DNA from: Porphyra umbilicalis
Lineage: Eukaryota; Rhodophyta; Bangiophyceae; Bangiales; Bangiaceae
DNA length: 64,000 nucleotides
Direction: 5' to 3'
Assembly (NCBI GenBank): GCA_002049455.2
Contig: KV918842.1
Coordinates: 124,001 to 188,000 of the forward strand
Below, piece after piece: positions 1-11,715 of the stretch. The notes under the pieces are model-generated. The model saw only the letters and a program-made list of their open reading frames with translations, was not told the origin of the DNA and made no database searches. The stretch's first letter is position 1. The number at the start of each line of letters is the position of its first letter. The translations under genes and the position numbers were made by a program.

Positions 1-942
1 GGGCTGTGACAAGCACATTCTCAGGATCCGCAGGCCCCAGCCTTACGACAAGCCGCGCCCAGTACAGGATGATCGGCAGCTTGCCGTACGATATTCAATG
101 ATGACACGGGGGCCGCTGTACGGCCGGCCTCATGGGGCCCCATGAGTGGCAGCTGCACCGGCGGCAGCGATGCCCCGCGAGCCCCCCCGCAGAGAGACGG
201 ATCGGGCCAACCTGGTTCTATAGGATAGAGTAAAAAGGTTGGGCGACGCAGACCTGTTGGGGTCGTCAGCATCCCAACTGCGGCAGGGGGGGCTGGCCGA
301 TAGCTCCCCTCAGAGATGAGACCACCTGTCCACATCGAGTGCGTGGACCAATCATATCCACCCCTCAAGGTTGCCTTGGCGGCCGTCAAGGCTGCGATTA
401 CCCGTCTTGCAGACGCTCCTGACAAATGTACAGTGGAGGTGCCAACGTTTGGTACGCAGGCCGGCTGGCTAGGCGCGGGCCGCCTGACTGCGTGCGCACG
501 CTGTCAGGCACGCACGTGCGTGCCCATTGTCACTGTAGTGCCAGCGCTGGCGGCGACGCGCAGCGAGGGCACTCATGCCTTGCCAGCCGCGCACAACAGT
601 CATCGCTGCTAGGTGGGCTGACGCGCTGCTGTGCGCTAAGCGCCAGCCGGTGGCGTGGCGTCCCTACCGCGCACACGTCCCGGCTCAACCGCGCGGCAGA
701 GGCTCGGCGGTGGCGAGCAGTGGTCGCTGTGGAGGCGCCACAAGGACCTGGTTGTCATTGCCCTGTTGCTTGTGTAGCGCCCCGACCACCTTCTACAGAG
801 CGGCGGTGCGGCGTACCTCTCTCCGTGCATACACCAGTCCCCAAGCGAAGAACGAGGAGGAAAACCCGTCCGCGCCATGACGGGCTGTGGCAGAGTTCCA
901 CGCGGCTGCGCGTGCCGCAGCTGCCTTTGGGCACTGCCGGTG
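1..942. other. Upstream region, no gene recognised
   Basis: Open frames here overlap on both strands and are rich in Arg, Pro, Ala and Gly, as expected of GC-rich non-coding DNA. None shows a domain or a signal I recognise. The right end should hold the promoter and 5' UTR of the membrane-protein gene that starts at 943, but I see no clear TATA box. Confidence 0.5.
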
Positions 943-2973
943 ATGCGGCTGGCGCGAGCGGCGACCGCCGCGGCAGTAGTGGTAGCGGTATTGCTCGACG
1001 CCTCCTCGGTATCGGCCGTGTCACCTCTACCCTTCCCCGTGCCTGCAAACAACTCCCTCGGGGGTTTCCATCTGCTCGCCTCCCTACAGTGCGACACGAC
1101 GTTGCCTGGGTCGGTCGGCGGCAGGCGGGGCTTCCGTACCAAGGCGCACACCTTTCACGTGGATGCTCATGCGTGCTGGTCGCCCGTCTCGCGCCGGGAA
1201 GCGCGCTCGGGGTGGTCCAACTTGCGCCACGGTGCCGACGGCCCGACCGTTGAGTACAACTCCAGCGACTGGCAGTTGATGCGGGGCCCCGTGCAGTCGC
1301 TGCGCAACACCGACCCGACTGGCTCGTTTGTGCGGGATGTCTCGTACACGCCCCTTTTGGAACAGAGTGGCGGCGACGAGAGTGACGACGATGGCGGCGA
1401 CGGCGGAAGCGTCGGCGGCGACCAGCTATTCCAAGAAAACGATGCCGTGCGGCTCCTCACCCTCCAACGCAACTCCATCGCCGGCGCCGTCCACCGCTAC
1501 GTGGGCGTGTACGACGTGCTCGCACTGTCGCGCGTCACGGTCGGCTTTTGCCGCACGCCCACGTGCACCGACATGTCGGCCGTCGCTATCATTGGAACGT
1601 TCAAGTCGGACTTTTACAACCAGACGCACGTCCCGCTCGTCGTCCACACGGTCGACGGCGGCCGCGCGTTGCCTGTGACGATGCTGGACGAGGACCTGCT
1701 GTCGCTCGGCCGGGCGGTCGTTGCCGACCCGGCGTGGCTCGGCCAAGCCGCCGACTCGTGGGTGCTCCGCGTCGGCTTCACCCTCCGATCCTGGTCGCGC
1801 ATCGACGAAGTCGGCCGCCCGCATCAGCGGCGGGACGCGCTCGGCGCGCCGTGGACGGCGACCAACTCGTGGGACTTGTCGGCCGCCTCGGCGGCCGCAT
1901 CCGAGCCCAAAACCGCCAAGTGGCTGCAAGCCGTGGCGTACGTGTGGTGCCGCGCCCCCATGTCGTCGTTTGTCCGCAAGAACCGGGCGGCGCTGTGCGG
2001 TCCGACTGGGGACGGCGCGTACTCGACCGCCTCGGACGCGGGCTCGGCCGTTCGCCACCTGCACACGGCCCAATGGACGTTTGATCCGAACCAGATGTCG
2101 CCGGGCACCAACCACACGCTCGTGCGGGGCCCCGACGACGCGCCACTCCCGCGGTGCGCGTGGGCGACCAACAAGACCGAGTTGGACGGGCAGCCGCTGT
2201 TGCGGCCGGCGTGGCTCCTCGGCCGTGAAGCGCGGGAAATCAACCCGGCGTCGGCTGGGGAGCGGGCACTCGCCCGCAGCCTCACCACCTGCGCGCACCC
2301 GATCGACGGGGAGGGCAGCCCGCACAGACGCATCAAATTCTCCCCCTCCTCCCAATTTGTGGGCGTGCGCGCGACGGCGACGACGCTCAGCCAGGCGTAC
2401 GACCGGTCCGTCTGGGGGGTGGAGCCGCCAGAGGCGCCGGTCACGGCCAACAACATAACGCTCGCCATGATCGTGCTGGTCCCCGAAGTGATTGCGCTCT
2501 TGGTGTTGCTGCTGACCACGGCCACGTGGGGGCGGGTGGACTTGGTGGCGCTCGGCCTCATCTTTCTGGCGGGCCTCGTCTCGATCTCTGCCATTGTGTC
2601 GCTCGCGCTCACCGAGGTGAGCGGCCGCAACTGGCGGGCGGCCTCGTTGCGAGACGAAGTGTCGGTGCTGTTGGACGACAAAAAGGCGGGGATCTCTGTC
2701 TTTCGGCCCCTCGACGGCAGGCCGCTGTTTCGGGTGGAGACGCTCTACCTCACCGCCCGTCTTGGCTACCGCGTCAAGCTGCTGGTGTCGTTGGCGGGGG
2801 CGGCTACCGCCCTGTATCTCATCCTCTCCATCGCCGTCGGGGTCGTGGTGGCTCGCCGTTGGCGACGGATGAGGACGGCCGCGTTCACGCAGGCACCTTG
2901 GAGCCACCCATTGCGCCGCCGTGTGCGGCGCACCGCCAGCTCGTCCCCCCCTACACGCCGTAGCGACTCATAG
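943..2973 (+). CDS. Secreted/membrane protein of unknown family, three C-terminal membrane segments
   Basis: I do not recognise the family. The open frame could start at 877, but the ATG at 943 is preferred because it begins a textbook signal peptide (MRLARAATAAAVVVAVLL, small residues up to a VSA cleavage site). That gives 676 residues. The next ~480 residues look extracellular or lumenal: they hold about six Asn-x-Ser/Thr sites (NNS, NSS, NQT, NHT, NKT, NIT), scattered cysteines, and an acidic Gly/Asp loop near residues 145-160. Three hydrophobic spans follow at about residues 506-530, 536-556 and 612-638, then a short basic tail (cytosolic if the signal peptide is cleaved). The stop is TAG. 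Codon use is strongly GC-ending and the composition is balanced, unlike the Pro/Arg shadow frames around it. It is probably a single-exon host gene for a cell-surface or endomembrane protein. Function unknown. Confidence 0.7.
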   Translation: MRLARAATAAAVVVAVLLDASSVSAVSPLPFPVPANNSLGGFHLLASLQCDTTLPGSVGGRRGFRTKAHTFHVDAHACWSPVSRREARSGWSNLRHGADGPTVEYNSSDWQLMRGPVQSLRNTDPTGSFVRDVSYTPLLEQSGGDESDDDGGDGGSVGGDQLFQENDAVRLLTLQRNSIAGAVHRYVGVYDVLALSRVTVGFCRTPTCTDMSAVAIIGTFKSDFYNQTHVPLVVHTVDGGRALPVTMLDEDLLSLGRAVVADPAWLGQAADSWVLRVGFTLRSWSRIDEVGRPHQRRDALGAPWTATNSWDLSAASAAASEPKTAKWLQAVAYVWCRAPMSSFVRKNRAALCGPTGDGAYSTASDAGSAVRHLHTAQWTFDPNQMSPGTNHTLVRGPDDAPLPRCAWATNKTELDGQPLLRPAWLLGREAREINPASAGERALARSLTTCAHPIDGEGSPHRRIKFSPSSQFVGVRATATTLSQAYDRSVWGVEPPEAPVTANNITLAMIVLVPEVIALLVLLLTTATWGRVDLVALGLIFLAGLVSISAIVSLALTEVSGRNWRAASLRDEVSVLLDDKKAGISVFRPLDGRPLFRVETLYLTARLGYRVKLLVSLAGAATALYLILSIAVGVVVARRWRRMRTAAFTQAPWSHPLRRRVRRTASSSPPTRRSDS

Positions 2974-4184
2974 ACGGCGTGCCCACCCTTCCAACGGCCA
3001 CGTGGTCCGTGATTTTGCCCAGACACGCCCGCGGCCGGATGTGCGACCCCGGGTGCCGCGGTCACCGGGGGTGTTTCTGGCGGGGAGGGGGGACGGGCGG
3101 CCCCATGATGGAAGGCACGTCGGGGGTTCGGTCCGCACTGGTCGTTCGTCTGGTTGAAGACGCGCGCGCGGGCAATGGGCGACGGACACACCCCGGGCGC
3201 GTTTGAACAAGAAGCATAACCAGACGCGGGCCAAGCAGAAAGAAGAAAACACACGCACAAAGGGCCGACATGGACAGGGCCCGCGCCTGCCTGGTGCGCT
3301 CGCCACGTGCGAGTCGGTGGCGGAGCGCGACCCCTCCCCCCCCCCCCTCCAACCGCAACCAACCTCTCGTCCCACCGATGCGACGTCGTCCGCCGACACC
3401 GCGGCCGGGGGCCGACGTGGCAGCGGCACGGTCGCCGCCGGGCGCGCCCATGGCGGGTGACGCACCGCCGCACGGGCCGGGGTGCGCCCCTGGGGCTGCC
3501 GCGGCAGCTGCCGCGGCACTGTGCAGTGCCGCTGCGGCGGGCCGACACGCCTCGGCGGCCGCGCGGAGTGACCCTAACGACTACCGCGGGCGGGCACGCC
3601 GACCGGGCGCCACGCAGTCGCACCCCCCCCCCAACCGCCGGCCGGCTCTCGCGGCGACGCGGTCCACCCGCGGCCACGCACAGGGGGGATGGCGGCGGCA
3701 ACGACCACGGCGCGCGCGGCGCGGGACGCCGGACGGCGCGCCGGCCGCCGCGGTCGTCAGAGACGCCGTCACGTCCAGCGAGGCGCCGCGTGCAGCGGCC
3801 GCCACGAGGCCAGTGGCTACGCAGCGGGGGGGAGGTGGGGGGGGTGGACGGTGAAAGCACTCGGCCTTTGGCAGACGCACCGCTGCGGCGGCTGGCAGCG
3901 GGGTGGTGCCGTGCGCGCCGACGGGGCGGCCCCCGCCGCCGCCGCCGCCACCGCCCCGAGGCAGACAGCGGTGGGCGACTGGGTGTGTGGGGCGTGGACC
4001 CGCGGCAGGGCCGAAAACCTCCGCGCCCAAGGTTTGACGCGCGGCGGCGGCCCGACCAGAGCCACCCTCCGAGTGTGGGTGCCGCGCGAACCCGCCGCAC
4101 CCCCGGCTGCGGGGGGTCTATTGGATCAATAAGCAGCCTTTTGATTGGCTGAGAGTGCCAGAAACAATGTATACTTCTTTTTTT
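2974..4184. other. GC-rich intergenic region, no gene recognised
   Basis: About 1.2 kb of very GC-rich sequence between the membrane-protein gene and a palindrome. The open frames are low-complexity Pro/Arg/Ala and conflict between strands. An inverted CCAAT box (ATTGG) lies at about 4143-4148. I see nothing else. Confidence 0.5.
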
Positions 4185-4290
4185 GCCGTACTGTACAGTA
4201 CTGAGAGACACAGAGGGGGACCGTCGACGGTCCCCATCAGCTGACCTTAGGGGCCCTGGACGCGTCCAGGGCCCCCAAGGTCAGCTGATG
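4185..4290. repeat. Two abutting palindromes (20 bp and 56 bp) beside a GCCGTACTGTACAGT motif
   Basis: GGGGACCGTCGACGGTCCCC at 4216-4235 is a perfect 20-bp palindrome. It runs straight into a 56-bp palindrome at 4235-4290, centred on GACGCGTC, with a single mispaired position and no spacer. The 15-mer at 4185-4199 (GCCGTACTGTACAGT) also occurs at 11709-11723, beside the MITE and near the 86-bp palindrome. As single strands these would fold into long perfect hairpins; as duplex they could extrude cruciforms. Origin unknown. Confidence 0.85.
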
Positions 4291-4497
4291 CGCTTTTGGT
4301 TCTTGTACATTGTCATGATATTTTTTCTCCCAACAGCTCATCCGATCACTCTACCGCACGGCCTCGGTGCCGTCAGGCCGGAAACAGGGATTTTAACTGG
4401 GTGTGGCCGGGCACCACTGGCGTGGGTTTTTTGGTTGGACAGCATGGATTGCCACCTCACTCCAGGCGGCTGTGTGGGGGCGGCGGGAGTCGCGGGG

Positions 4498-4529
<32 letters not shown>

Positions 4530-4833
4530 ACCGCCGCGACGCTGCCCGGGACGGACCGTGGCGGCGGCCGGCGCCGCCACGACCACCGCCGCCCGCCCGC
4601 CGCGGTGCGCGCGCGCCCGGCGGGGCCGTCGACGAGGGCAGGGGCGCGGGCGGACCTCCAAATTTTGGTTTACGACTCGCGGAGCGGGGCGGAGCGAGGC
4701 GCCCCGCGGCCCCTACGATGCACCACCTACCGCGGCGGCCGCAGCGGCCGCCGCCGGCCGCCCTCCACCGACGGACCGGGTGCGCCGGGAGCACACGACC
4801 ACGGGGGGCGACACGCACGCAGTTTCCCCCGCA

Positions 4834-4902
4834 AAAAAACAGACACACACACAAACCAATACAGATACAGGTACACACACAAAAACACACACACACACAC
4901 AA
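4834..4902. repeat. CA-rich microsatellite
   Basis: Imperfect (CA)n tract broken by short AT-containing stretches. It lies just past the 3' end of the minus-strand telobox gene. Confidence 0.85.
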
Positions 4903-4961
4903 GGTGCCCGCGGGGAGCCCCCGCCCCGGCGTCGCCGCCGTGGGCGTCCCGCCGGGGGGGT

Positions 4962-6145
4962 CTAGGCGCGGGGCTGGGCGGGCGGGGGCCCCCGCTCCGC
5001 CGACGGCACGCCGTCGGCGGGGGTGTGGCGGGGCGGGGGGGTCCCCCCCCCCCCACCCCCCGCGCCGCCCCCCGCCCCGTCCCCCGCGCTCGGCGGCGCC
5101 GTCAGGGCGGCAATGGAGATGTCGGCGGCGCTCCGCCGCGGCGGCGGCGGCGCCGACCGCCCGCCCGCCGCCGCCGCGTCGCCGACGCCGCGGCGCCCGT
5201 CGAGCGCCGCGGGGGGCCACACGGCGCCGCCGCCGCCGCCGCACCCGCCGCCGCCGCCGCCGCCGCCGACCCCGCCCGGCGGGTGTTCGATAAACACCCA
5301 CGTGCCGCCGGGGCGTCCCACTGGCGGCGGCGGCGGCGGGTGGGGCGGCGCGCCGAGCGCCGCCCCCCCCCCGCCGGCGGCGGCGACGGGGGCACCCGCC
5401 CCCACTCGGCCGGCCGCTGCACCAGGTGCCGCAGGTGCAGCGCCGGGTCCGACTCGTAGCCGCGGCGGAGGGCGCCGCCAACGCCCCCGCCGTCGACCGC
5501 GGGGCGGCAGCGCGGGGCGAGCGCCGCCGCCGGCGGTGCGCCGCCGCCGCCGCCGCCGCCGCCCGCCGCCGTCGCCGCCGACGCAAACGCCGAGGCGGGG
5601 AGCGGCGCCATGGGCGGCAACACGCCCCCGCCGTCCGCGTCGGCGGGGCTCACGGGGGAGCTCCCCGCGTGCAGCCCCGCGAGCGCCGCCGCCGCGTAGG
5701 GCGGGGCGGCGCAGAGCCCCCCCCCCCCCCCCCCCCCCGCCACCGCCACCGCCACCGCCGCCGCCGCCTCTGCCCGCGGGCGGTGGGGCCGGGTGCCCCA
5801 CCCCCCCCCTCCTGGCGACGGCCGCCGCGTGGAGGAGGGCCGGGAGGAGTCCCCGCCTCGCGCCCCCCCCCCCCCTCCCCCCCCCCCCCCTCGGGCGACG
5901 ACGGCGGCCGCTGCGGCGACGGCGGCGCCGACCCGCCGCCGCCGCCCGTCGCATACACGGCGTGGCGGGCGGGCGACGCGGGCGCCGAGTGGGGGGCGCC
6001 CCACGCGTCGGCGAGCGCGCCGCCGCGCGCCGCCGCCGCCGCCGCGTTGCGGGCGGCCACGGCGGCGGCCGCGGCCGCCGCCGCCGCCGCCACCGCCACC
6101 GACGGCTGGGCGGGGGAGGCGGCCGCCGAGACGGCGGCGGCGGCT

Positions 6146-6181
<36 letters not shown>

Positions 6182-7074
6182 GTGCCGTCGCGCGCACCCC
6201 CCCCCCCCCCCCCCCCCCCGGTCCGACCCGCCCGCGGCTGCGGGAGCGGAGCATGTTGCGCCACTTGTCCTTTAGGCACACGGGGGACCGCCGCGGGTTG
6301 AACGGGTAGGCGTGGAGGATTTGTTTCCACTTGCCGGGCCCGATGGAGCGCACCCCGTCGAGGAGCATCGCCTCCTCCGCGCCCGTGAAGCGCGTGTATG
6401 GCTCCCGCCGCCGCCCGCGGCGCGCAATGCCCCCGCGGAGGGGGGGGGCGCCGCCGGGGGACGACGCCGTCGACCGCCACCCGCCGCCCCCGCCGCCGCC
6501 CGCCGCCGCCGCAACGGCGGCGGCGACGCGCGCGCCCGCGTGCCCCTCGACGAGGTACGGACCCAAGTCGGGGGACGCCGTTGGCGACGCGCCGCCGCTG
6601 CCGGCCGCGCCGCCGCCCGACCCGCCGGCCGCCAAACCGAAGTGGCCAGCGGCGGCGAGCGGCGAGCCGCCGCCGCCGGGGGCGCCCCCATGGGGAGAGC
6701 CCCCGCGCAGGGAGCCGCCGCGCGCCGAGCCACCCGGGGAGCCCCCGTGGAGGGAGCCCCCGTGGAGGGAGCCCCCGCGCAACGAGCCGCCGGGGGAGCC
6801 CCCATACGAGGAGCCCCCGTGCGGGGAGCCCCCGTGGAGGGAGCCCCCGCGCAACGAGCCGCCGGGGGAGCCCCCGGCGGGGGTGCCCCCGAGGGGGGAA
6901 CAACCCCCATACGGCGTGCCCCCGAGGGGGACCACCCGTACGGGGACCCCGCCGACGGGGGCCCGCCGCGCCGCCGCCGCCGCCGGCGCCCCCCCCGCCC
7001 CCCCGCGGATGAGCGCCGCCGGGGGCAGGACGAGGCGGTCGGGCGGGCGGCCGAGGGGCGCGTGCCACGCGGGG

Positions 7075-7109
<35 letters not shown>

Positions 7110-7888
7110 ACGGCGGGGCGCCGTGGTGGTGGGGCGCCCACGGGGGCCAGTGGCGGGGGACCCCCCCCCCCACCCCCCCCCCCCGGCGGCGGGGCGCCCC
7201 ACGCCGGGGACCCCCCCCCCCCCCCCCCCACCGCCGCCGACGGCGGCGGCGGGTGCGCCGCGCCCGGGGAGGCGGGGTGGAGGAGGGCGGCGAGCCCCCC
7301 CCCCCCCGGCTCGGCCCCGGCCACGAGCCGCCAAAGCGCGGGGCGAGGGGGTACCCCGCACCGTCACACCCGACGAGGTCGTCGTCTTGCAAGCCGGGGC
7401 GCGACGCCGACGGCGCCGTCACCGCCGCGCCGACGATGGCGGCGGCGGCGCGGCGCGGCACGGGACGGGGAGACGGCCGACGTGGCGCCGTTGCCGCCGC
7501 CGCCGCCGCCGCCACCGCCGCCGCCGCTGCCGCCGCTGCGGACGCCGCTGCGGACGCCGCTGCCGCTGCTCGACGGGCTCCCGGCGCTCAGCTGCAGCGG
7601 CGACAGCGTCAGCGGCGACGACGCCGACGGCGGGGGCGTGCGCGGCGCCGACGCCGCGCCGCCACCCCCCCGTCGGCCGAGGCGGGTCCGCGGCGGCGGC
7701 GGCGGTCGCCGCCGCCGCCGCCGGCCGCCGCGTCGACCGCCCCCAACCCGTCGAGGTCCATCGGCGTCGCCGCCCCCCCCGGCGGCGGCACGAGCGGCAC
7801 GAGGTGGGATTGGCGGCCGGTCGCGTCGCCGCCGCCCCCGCCCCCCCACCCCGCCCACCCGCCGCGGGCGGTCGGGCGGCGGACGCTC

Positions 7889-7919
<31 letters not shown>

Positions 7920-8642
7920 GGGGCAAAAAGTCCCCCCCACCCCACCGGCGGCGACGACGCGCGGCCGCCCTCGAGCACCCGCGTCAGCGGCGGCAGGAGC
8001 GCGCGCGGCGGCACGGCCGCCGTCCGCCGCCCGTCGCCCGTAGAGACGGCGGGGCGGGTTCCCCCCCCCCCCACCCCCCCCCACCCCCACCCCACCCTCA
8101 CCCACACCCCCACCACCCCCACCCCCACCCCCACCCCCACCCCACCCCCACCCCCACCCCACCACCACCGCCACCGCCACCCCCATCACCGGGGACCCCC
8201 CCCCCCCCCCCCCCCCCCCCGGCGGCGCCGACGCGACGGGCGCCGCCAAAAACCCCCCCGCCGCCGTCCGCACGCGCCGCGGCGCCGGGCGGTTGGCAAA
8301 GAGCCCGTTGGCGCCGACCAGCCGCCGCGCCCGCGACTCGGGCGTCGACGGGTGCGCGTGCGACACGTAGCCGTCGTCGCTGAGGAGGCGCGAGGCGGCG
8401 GGGAAGCGGTGCTCCCCGCGGGGCGGGTGCCCGACGGCGGGGGGGGGGGGGGGGGGGGCGCACCTTGGGGGGGGGGGGGAACCGCCGGGGGGGGGGGGGG
8501 GACCCCGCCCCCGCCGCCCCCGCGCCCCCCGCCCGTCGCCTCCCGTCGGGGGGGGGGCGGGGGTGGCGGGGGTGGCGGCGGCGGCGGTGCCGCCCCCGCC
8601 CCCGCCCCCGCCCCCGCCCCCGCCGACCCGCCCGTCGCCCGT

Positions 8643-8675
<33 letters not shown>

Positions 8676-8817
8676 GCGTCGGCGGTGGGGCGGCGGCGGC
8701 AGACCCCGGGGCGGCGGCGTGAGGGGCCGATCCGCCGCCGCCGCCGCGGCGCCGCGCGCCCGCGGCGGCGGCGACGCGCCGCCTGCGCCCCCCGTGTGGG
8801 TGCCGCCGGGGGTGTCG

Positions 8818-8849
<32 letters not shown>

Positions 8850-8912
8850 GGCGGCGGCGGCCGCGTCGACGCTGCTCGCCGCATCGACGAGCATGTGGAG
8901 GCCGTCGTCCAT
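4962..8912 (-). CDS. Telobox Myb-domain protein, Gly/Ala/Pro-rich, coding signal in shifting frames
   Basis: A single Myb/telobox domain lies at 6416-6249. It has the order (Y/W)-ALL-W-type helices, GPGKWKQIL in helix 2, and VCLKDKWRNM in the recognition helix. The family hallmark VDLKDKWRN marks double-strand telomere-repeat binders (TRF, TRB, TRP, RTBP) and related promoter factors, so a nuclear DNA-binding role is likely. The domain sits in the frame open from 7367 to 4962. Coding-like segments with balanced composition continue upstream in other frames: a likely start at 8912-8910 (MDDGLHMLVDAASSVDA), then SDDGYVSHAHPSTPESRARR near 8.4-8.3 kb, TPMDLDGLGAVDAAA near 7.8 kb and LQDDDLVGCDGAGYPLAP near 7.4 kb. 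More segments lie downstream near 5.7-5.4 kb. The frame changes at G/C runs of 10-30 bases, so either run lengths are mis-assembled or unseen introns exist. The whole would be roughly 1,300 residues. The Myb domain is secure; exact gene ends are not. Confidence 0.65.
6688..6962 (-). repeat. 15-bp coding minisatellite (GGSxx pentapeptide repeats)
   Basis: Tandem 15-bp units of the type GGGGGCTCCCTCCAC, read on the minus strand inside the telobox gene. They encode about 15 GGS-x-x pentapeptides (for example GGSLHGGSLHGGSPGGS), a flexible linker upstream of the Myb domain. Confidence 0.85.
8052..8172. repeat. (CCCCCA)n-like C-rich tract, G-quadruplex potential on the minus strand
   Basis: About 120 bp of runs of 4-6 C separated by single A or T. 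The opposite strand carries many consecutive G-runs. It lies inside the telobox gene region, where one frame would give a Gly-rich tract. Confidence 0.8.
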
Positions 8913-9344
8913 GGGTCCCCGCCGACGCGGCGCGGGTTTGGGTCGCCGCCGCCGCGGCGGCGACGCTTCGTCCCCCCCCCCCCCCCGCCGACCCGACGCG
9001 CCACGCACCGTCGCTCGCGGCGGCGGCCGCCCGTCGGCCGGCGTACACGGCGCCGCGGTCGCGCGGCGGCGGGGGATGTCTGCCGGCCACGCAGCGGCGG
9101 CGGGGGGACGGCCGGGACCCCTTTCGGTGGGTGGGGTGCACAGCGCGTGCGCGCGCTGCGCCCCCGCGCGCCGCCGCCGTCGACGGCGCGCGTCAGGCAG
9201 CCACGGCGGGCGGGCGCCCGCCCCTCCCCCCCCCTCCCCCCCGCCAGGCACCGTCGGCACGCGCACGCGTCGAGGCCGCCACGCGGGCGTCGGCGGGGGG
9301 AGACACGTGCGGGCGCCCGTCGCGCGCCGCGCGCCGCGCCGCAC

Positions 9345-11700
9345 CCGCCGTCACACTGGTGGTGACTCACCACGGGGCGGACACGCCACCCCCCCCTCCC
9401 CCGCCCCCCCGGCGGACGGTCGTCGCGCCCACGACGCGGGGAACCAGCGGGCACACGCCGCGCGGCGTGGCGCGGCGCGCGGCGGCGGCGGCGGGCGGCG
9501 GGGCGCCCTGACGACCGCCGGGCGGCGCATGCGTGGCCGGCACGGTGGCGGTTGTCGCCGCGACCGGCACGGGCGCGTCTGCCACCCGCCGCGGCGCGCC
9601 CAACCAAAAAAAAAAAAAAAAAAAAGCGGCCACAGACGCGGTCCACGCCCCGCCGGCGGTGGCGGCGGGCACCGCCACGGGCGTGTGCGATCGCACCGGG
9701 CGGGGGGCGGCCGGGGGGCGGCGGCGGCGGGGGTGGCGGACGAGACCGCCGAGGCTGGCGCGCCGGCCGGGGTGTGGCCCCGCGCGCGGCCGGCCCGACC
9801 TTTTTTTTTGAGGCCCTGTGCGCATTGCGGGGGGCCCCGACGCGCGCTGCTGTTGGGCGGCCGCGCACGGGCGTGGGGCGTCGGCCAACCGCGGCGGTCC
9901 CGCCCTTTTTTGGTTGGCACGGGGGAGGAAAACCCGCGCGCCTGCACCCCCGCGCGCGGCGGGCGCGGCCACTGATTGGCGGGCGGGTGGGGCCGCGGCG
10001 GCCAGGCCGACGCTGCCCAGGGGGATTTGGGGCACACACCGGGTCGCCATTCAAGGCGCGCGTCGGCTCTCGCGGCCACCGGCCGCGTGCCCGTCGCAGG
10101 TCCCGCGTGGCAGTGGGCGGGCGCGCGCCCGCCCAACCAGCGCGCGCTGGTTGAGTCATGGGCGGCCCCCCGGCTAATCATTCGCACTGATGATCAGACC
10201 AGGACCAAGCGGGGAGCCGTCACGGCTCGGTGCAGAAGCCAGAGAGCGCGCGTTGGTCAGCGGGACGCGCCCAAATCGCGACCAGGCCCAAAAGCGTTGC
10301 CCTTTCGGCCCTGCCAGGGTTGAGGGAGCTCCCGAGGGGGCTGACCCCCGGCCCGGCCGCACACACCCCGGCCGTGTCTTCTTTTGGACAGGCGACCGGC
10401 CCTGCGGGCGACACGTGCTCGGGCCTGCGCCACGCGTTTAGGGACGATTGGGGTGGTGGCTCTGTGACCAGCGTGGCGGAGGGGTTTGCCAAGGGGCAAG
10501 CGTGGACGCAAAGGGTTTGCCGCGTGGGGGTCCAATGGGGTGGCCCCAAAGTGACCCGTCGGGTGAGGCAGACTACCACCTCCTTTGGCCGTTGCCCGCC
10601 TGCACCGCGCGACTGAGAACGGCCGGGGCCCACTGAGACTGATTGGTTCCATCCTTTTGGGGGGTGGAGCTCCCACGCCCACGGGGTCGTCTTCGCCCTC
10701 GCAACCGGGGGTGCGATTGGCCTGCCACGGGTGTGTCAACAGGGAGCTCAGAAACGGGCGCCCGTTGGACCCGAGGGCGGGGTGGGACCGTGGAAGCCTC
10801 GGACGGGGCCCCCGTGACCGCCTCGACGAATCAGGCCCAGCGGCGGGCAATTTCTCGACTATCCTCGACTGCTGTCAGTGCTGGTGGGCGCACACGTTGG
10901 ATGCGTGGGCACCAACCCGCAGCGCGCAGGGGGACAGCAGAGGAGACAGCGAGCTCCGACGGGCCGCGTGGCACGTTCAAAGACCCAACAACTTGATGGT
11001 GATGGCTGCCTGTCGAGGTGGCCCGATGCTGGGCAGGGCAACCTCGGAAGTTGACGTGTGGCCCGTCGGGCTGGCGACACGCAGTGTATCCAGGCCCTAG
11101 CCCGATACGCACCAGAGTCGCTTCTCTTTCGACAGAGGTCTCAACTGCCCCGACGGCGACTCCCGGGAAGGGCTCGAGAGAGGGGCTCTATCGCGAGACT
11201 CCGCTCCATTCTCACGCAGCGGTTGGGGGCGTGCTCCCCCGCCACTGGGTTGCGGCATGCGTGTGCCGAGATATGGTCGGTGCCGGTCCACAAACGTGCG
11301 GTCGCCGGTTGGCGCGCGCAGGGGCTTGAACGACAAGCGCGGATTCAGGCGCCGACTTGACCTGGAGACGCCTCGTGCGCCTCGCAAGCTCAGGTCTGAT
11401 CATCATACCACATGATGTTCACCCGTGCGGCCACTTGTCCCGCATCAAGCGCGCGATACGTTGAGGCCCAGTCAACGTACGGCACACGGACCGTCGCGAC
11501 CAACGAGCCGGCGAGCAGACTAGCGTCTGGAGCTGGCAAATAAGATATGAAGCTGGAAGGTCGGCATCCGCGCAGATGGGGTTCTGTCTGGGGTGTGTGC
11601 TAGTGCTCGAGCGGAAGCGTGGCCTGAGGTATCCACAGCAATGAATCATTCTGGAAAGGCCCATCCTGCTGGGTTTGACGCAGGTCTGTCGCATTTCACC
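9345..11700. other. GC-rich region without a recognised gene
   Basis: Upstream of the minus-strand telobox gene, and so probably its promoter side. An inverted CCAAT box (ATTGG) lies at about 9973. A 21-base poly-A run occurs at about 9605-9625. Long open frames are Pro/Arg/Ala shadows. From about 10.2 to 11.7 kb the base composition becomes less extreme, but I see no domain-bearing frame. Confidence 0.5.
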
Positions 11701-11715
11701 GCGGGGGCCGTACTG

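Noticed and set aside
2766-4211. Long minus-strand frame downstream of the membrane-protein gene
   Set aside because: Pro/Arg/Ser-rich composition with equally long frames on the other strand; no domain.
8052-8172. Telomeric repeat array
   Set aside because: The C-runs vary from 4 to 6 with irregular A or T and do not form a constant telomere unit; it lies inside a coding-like region.
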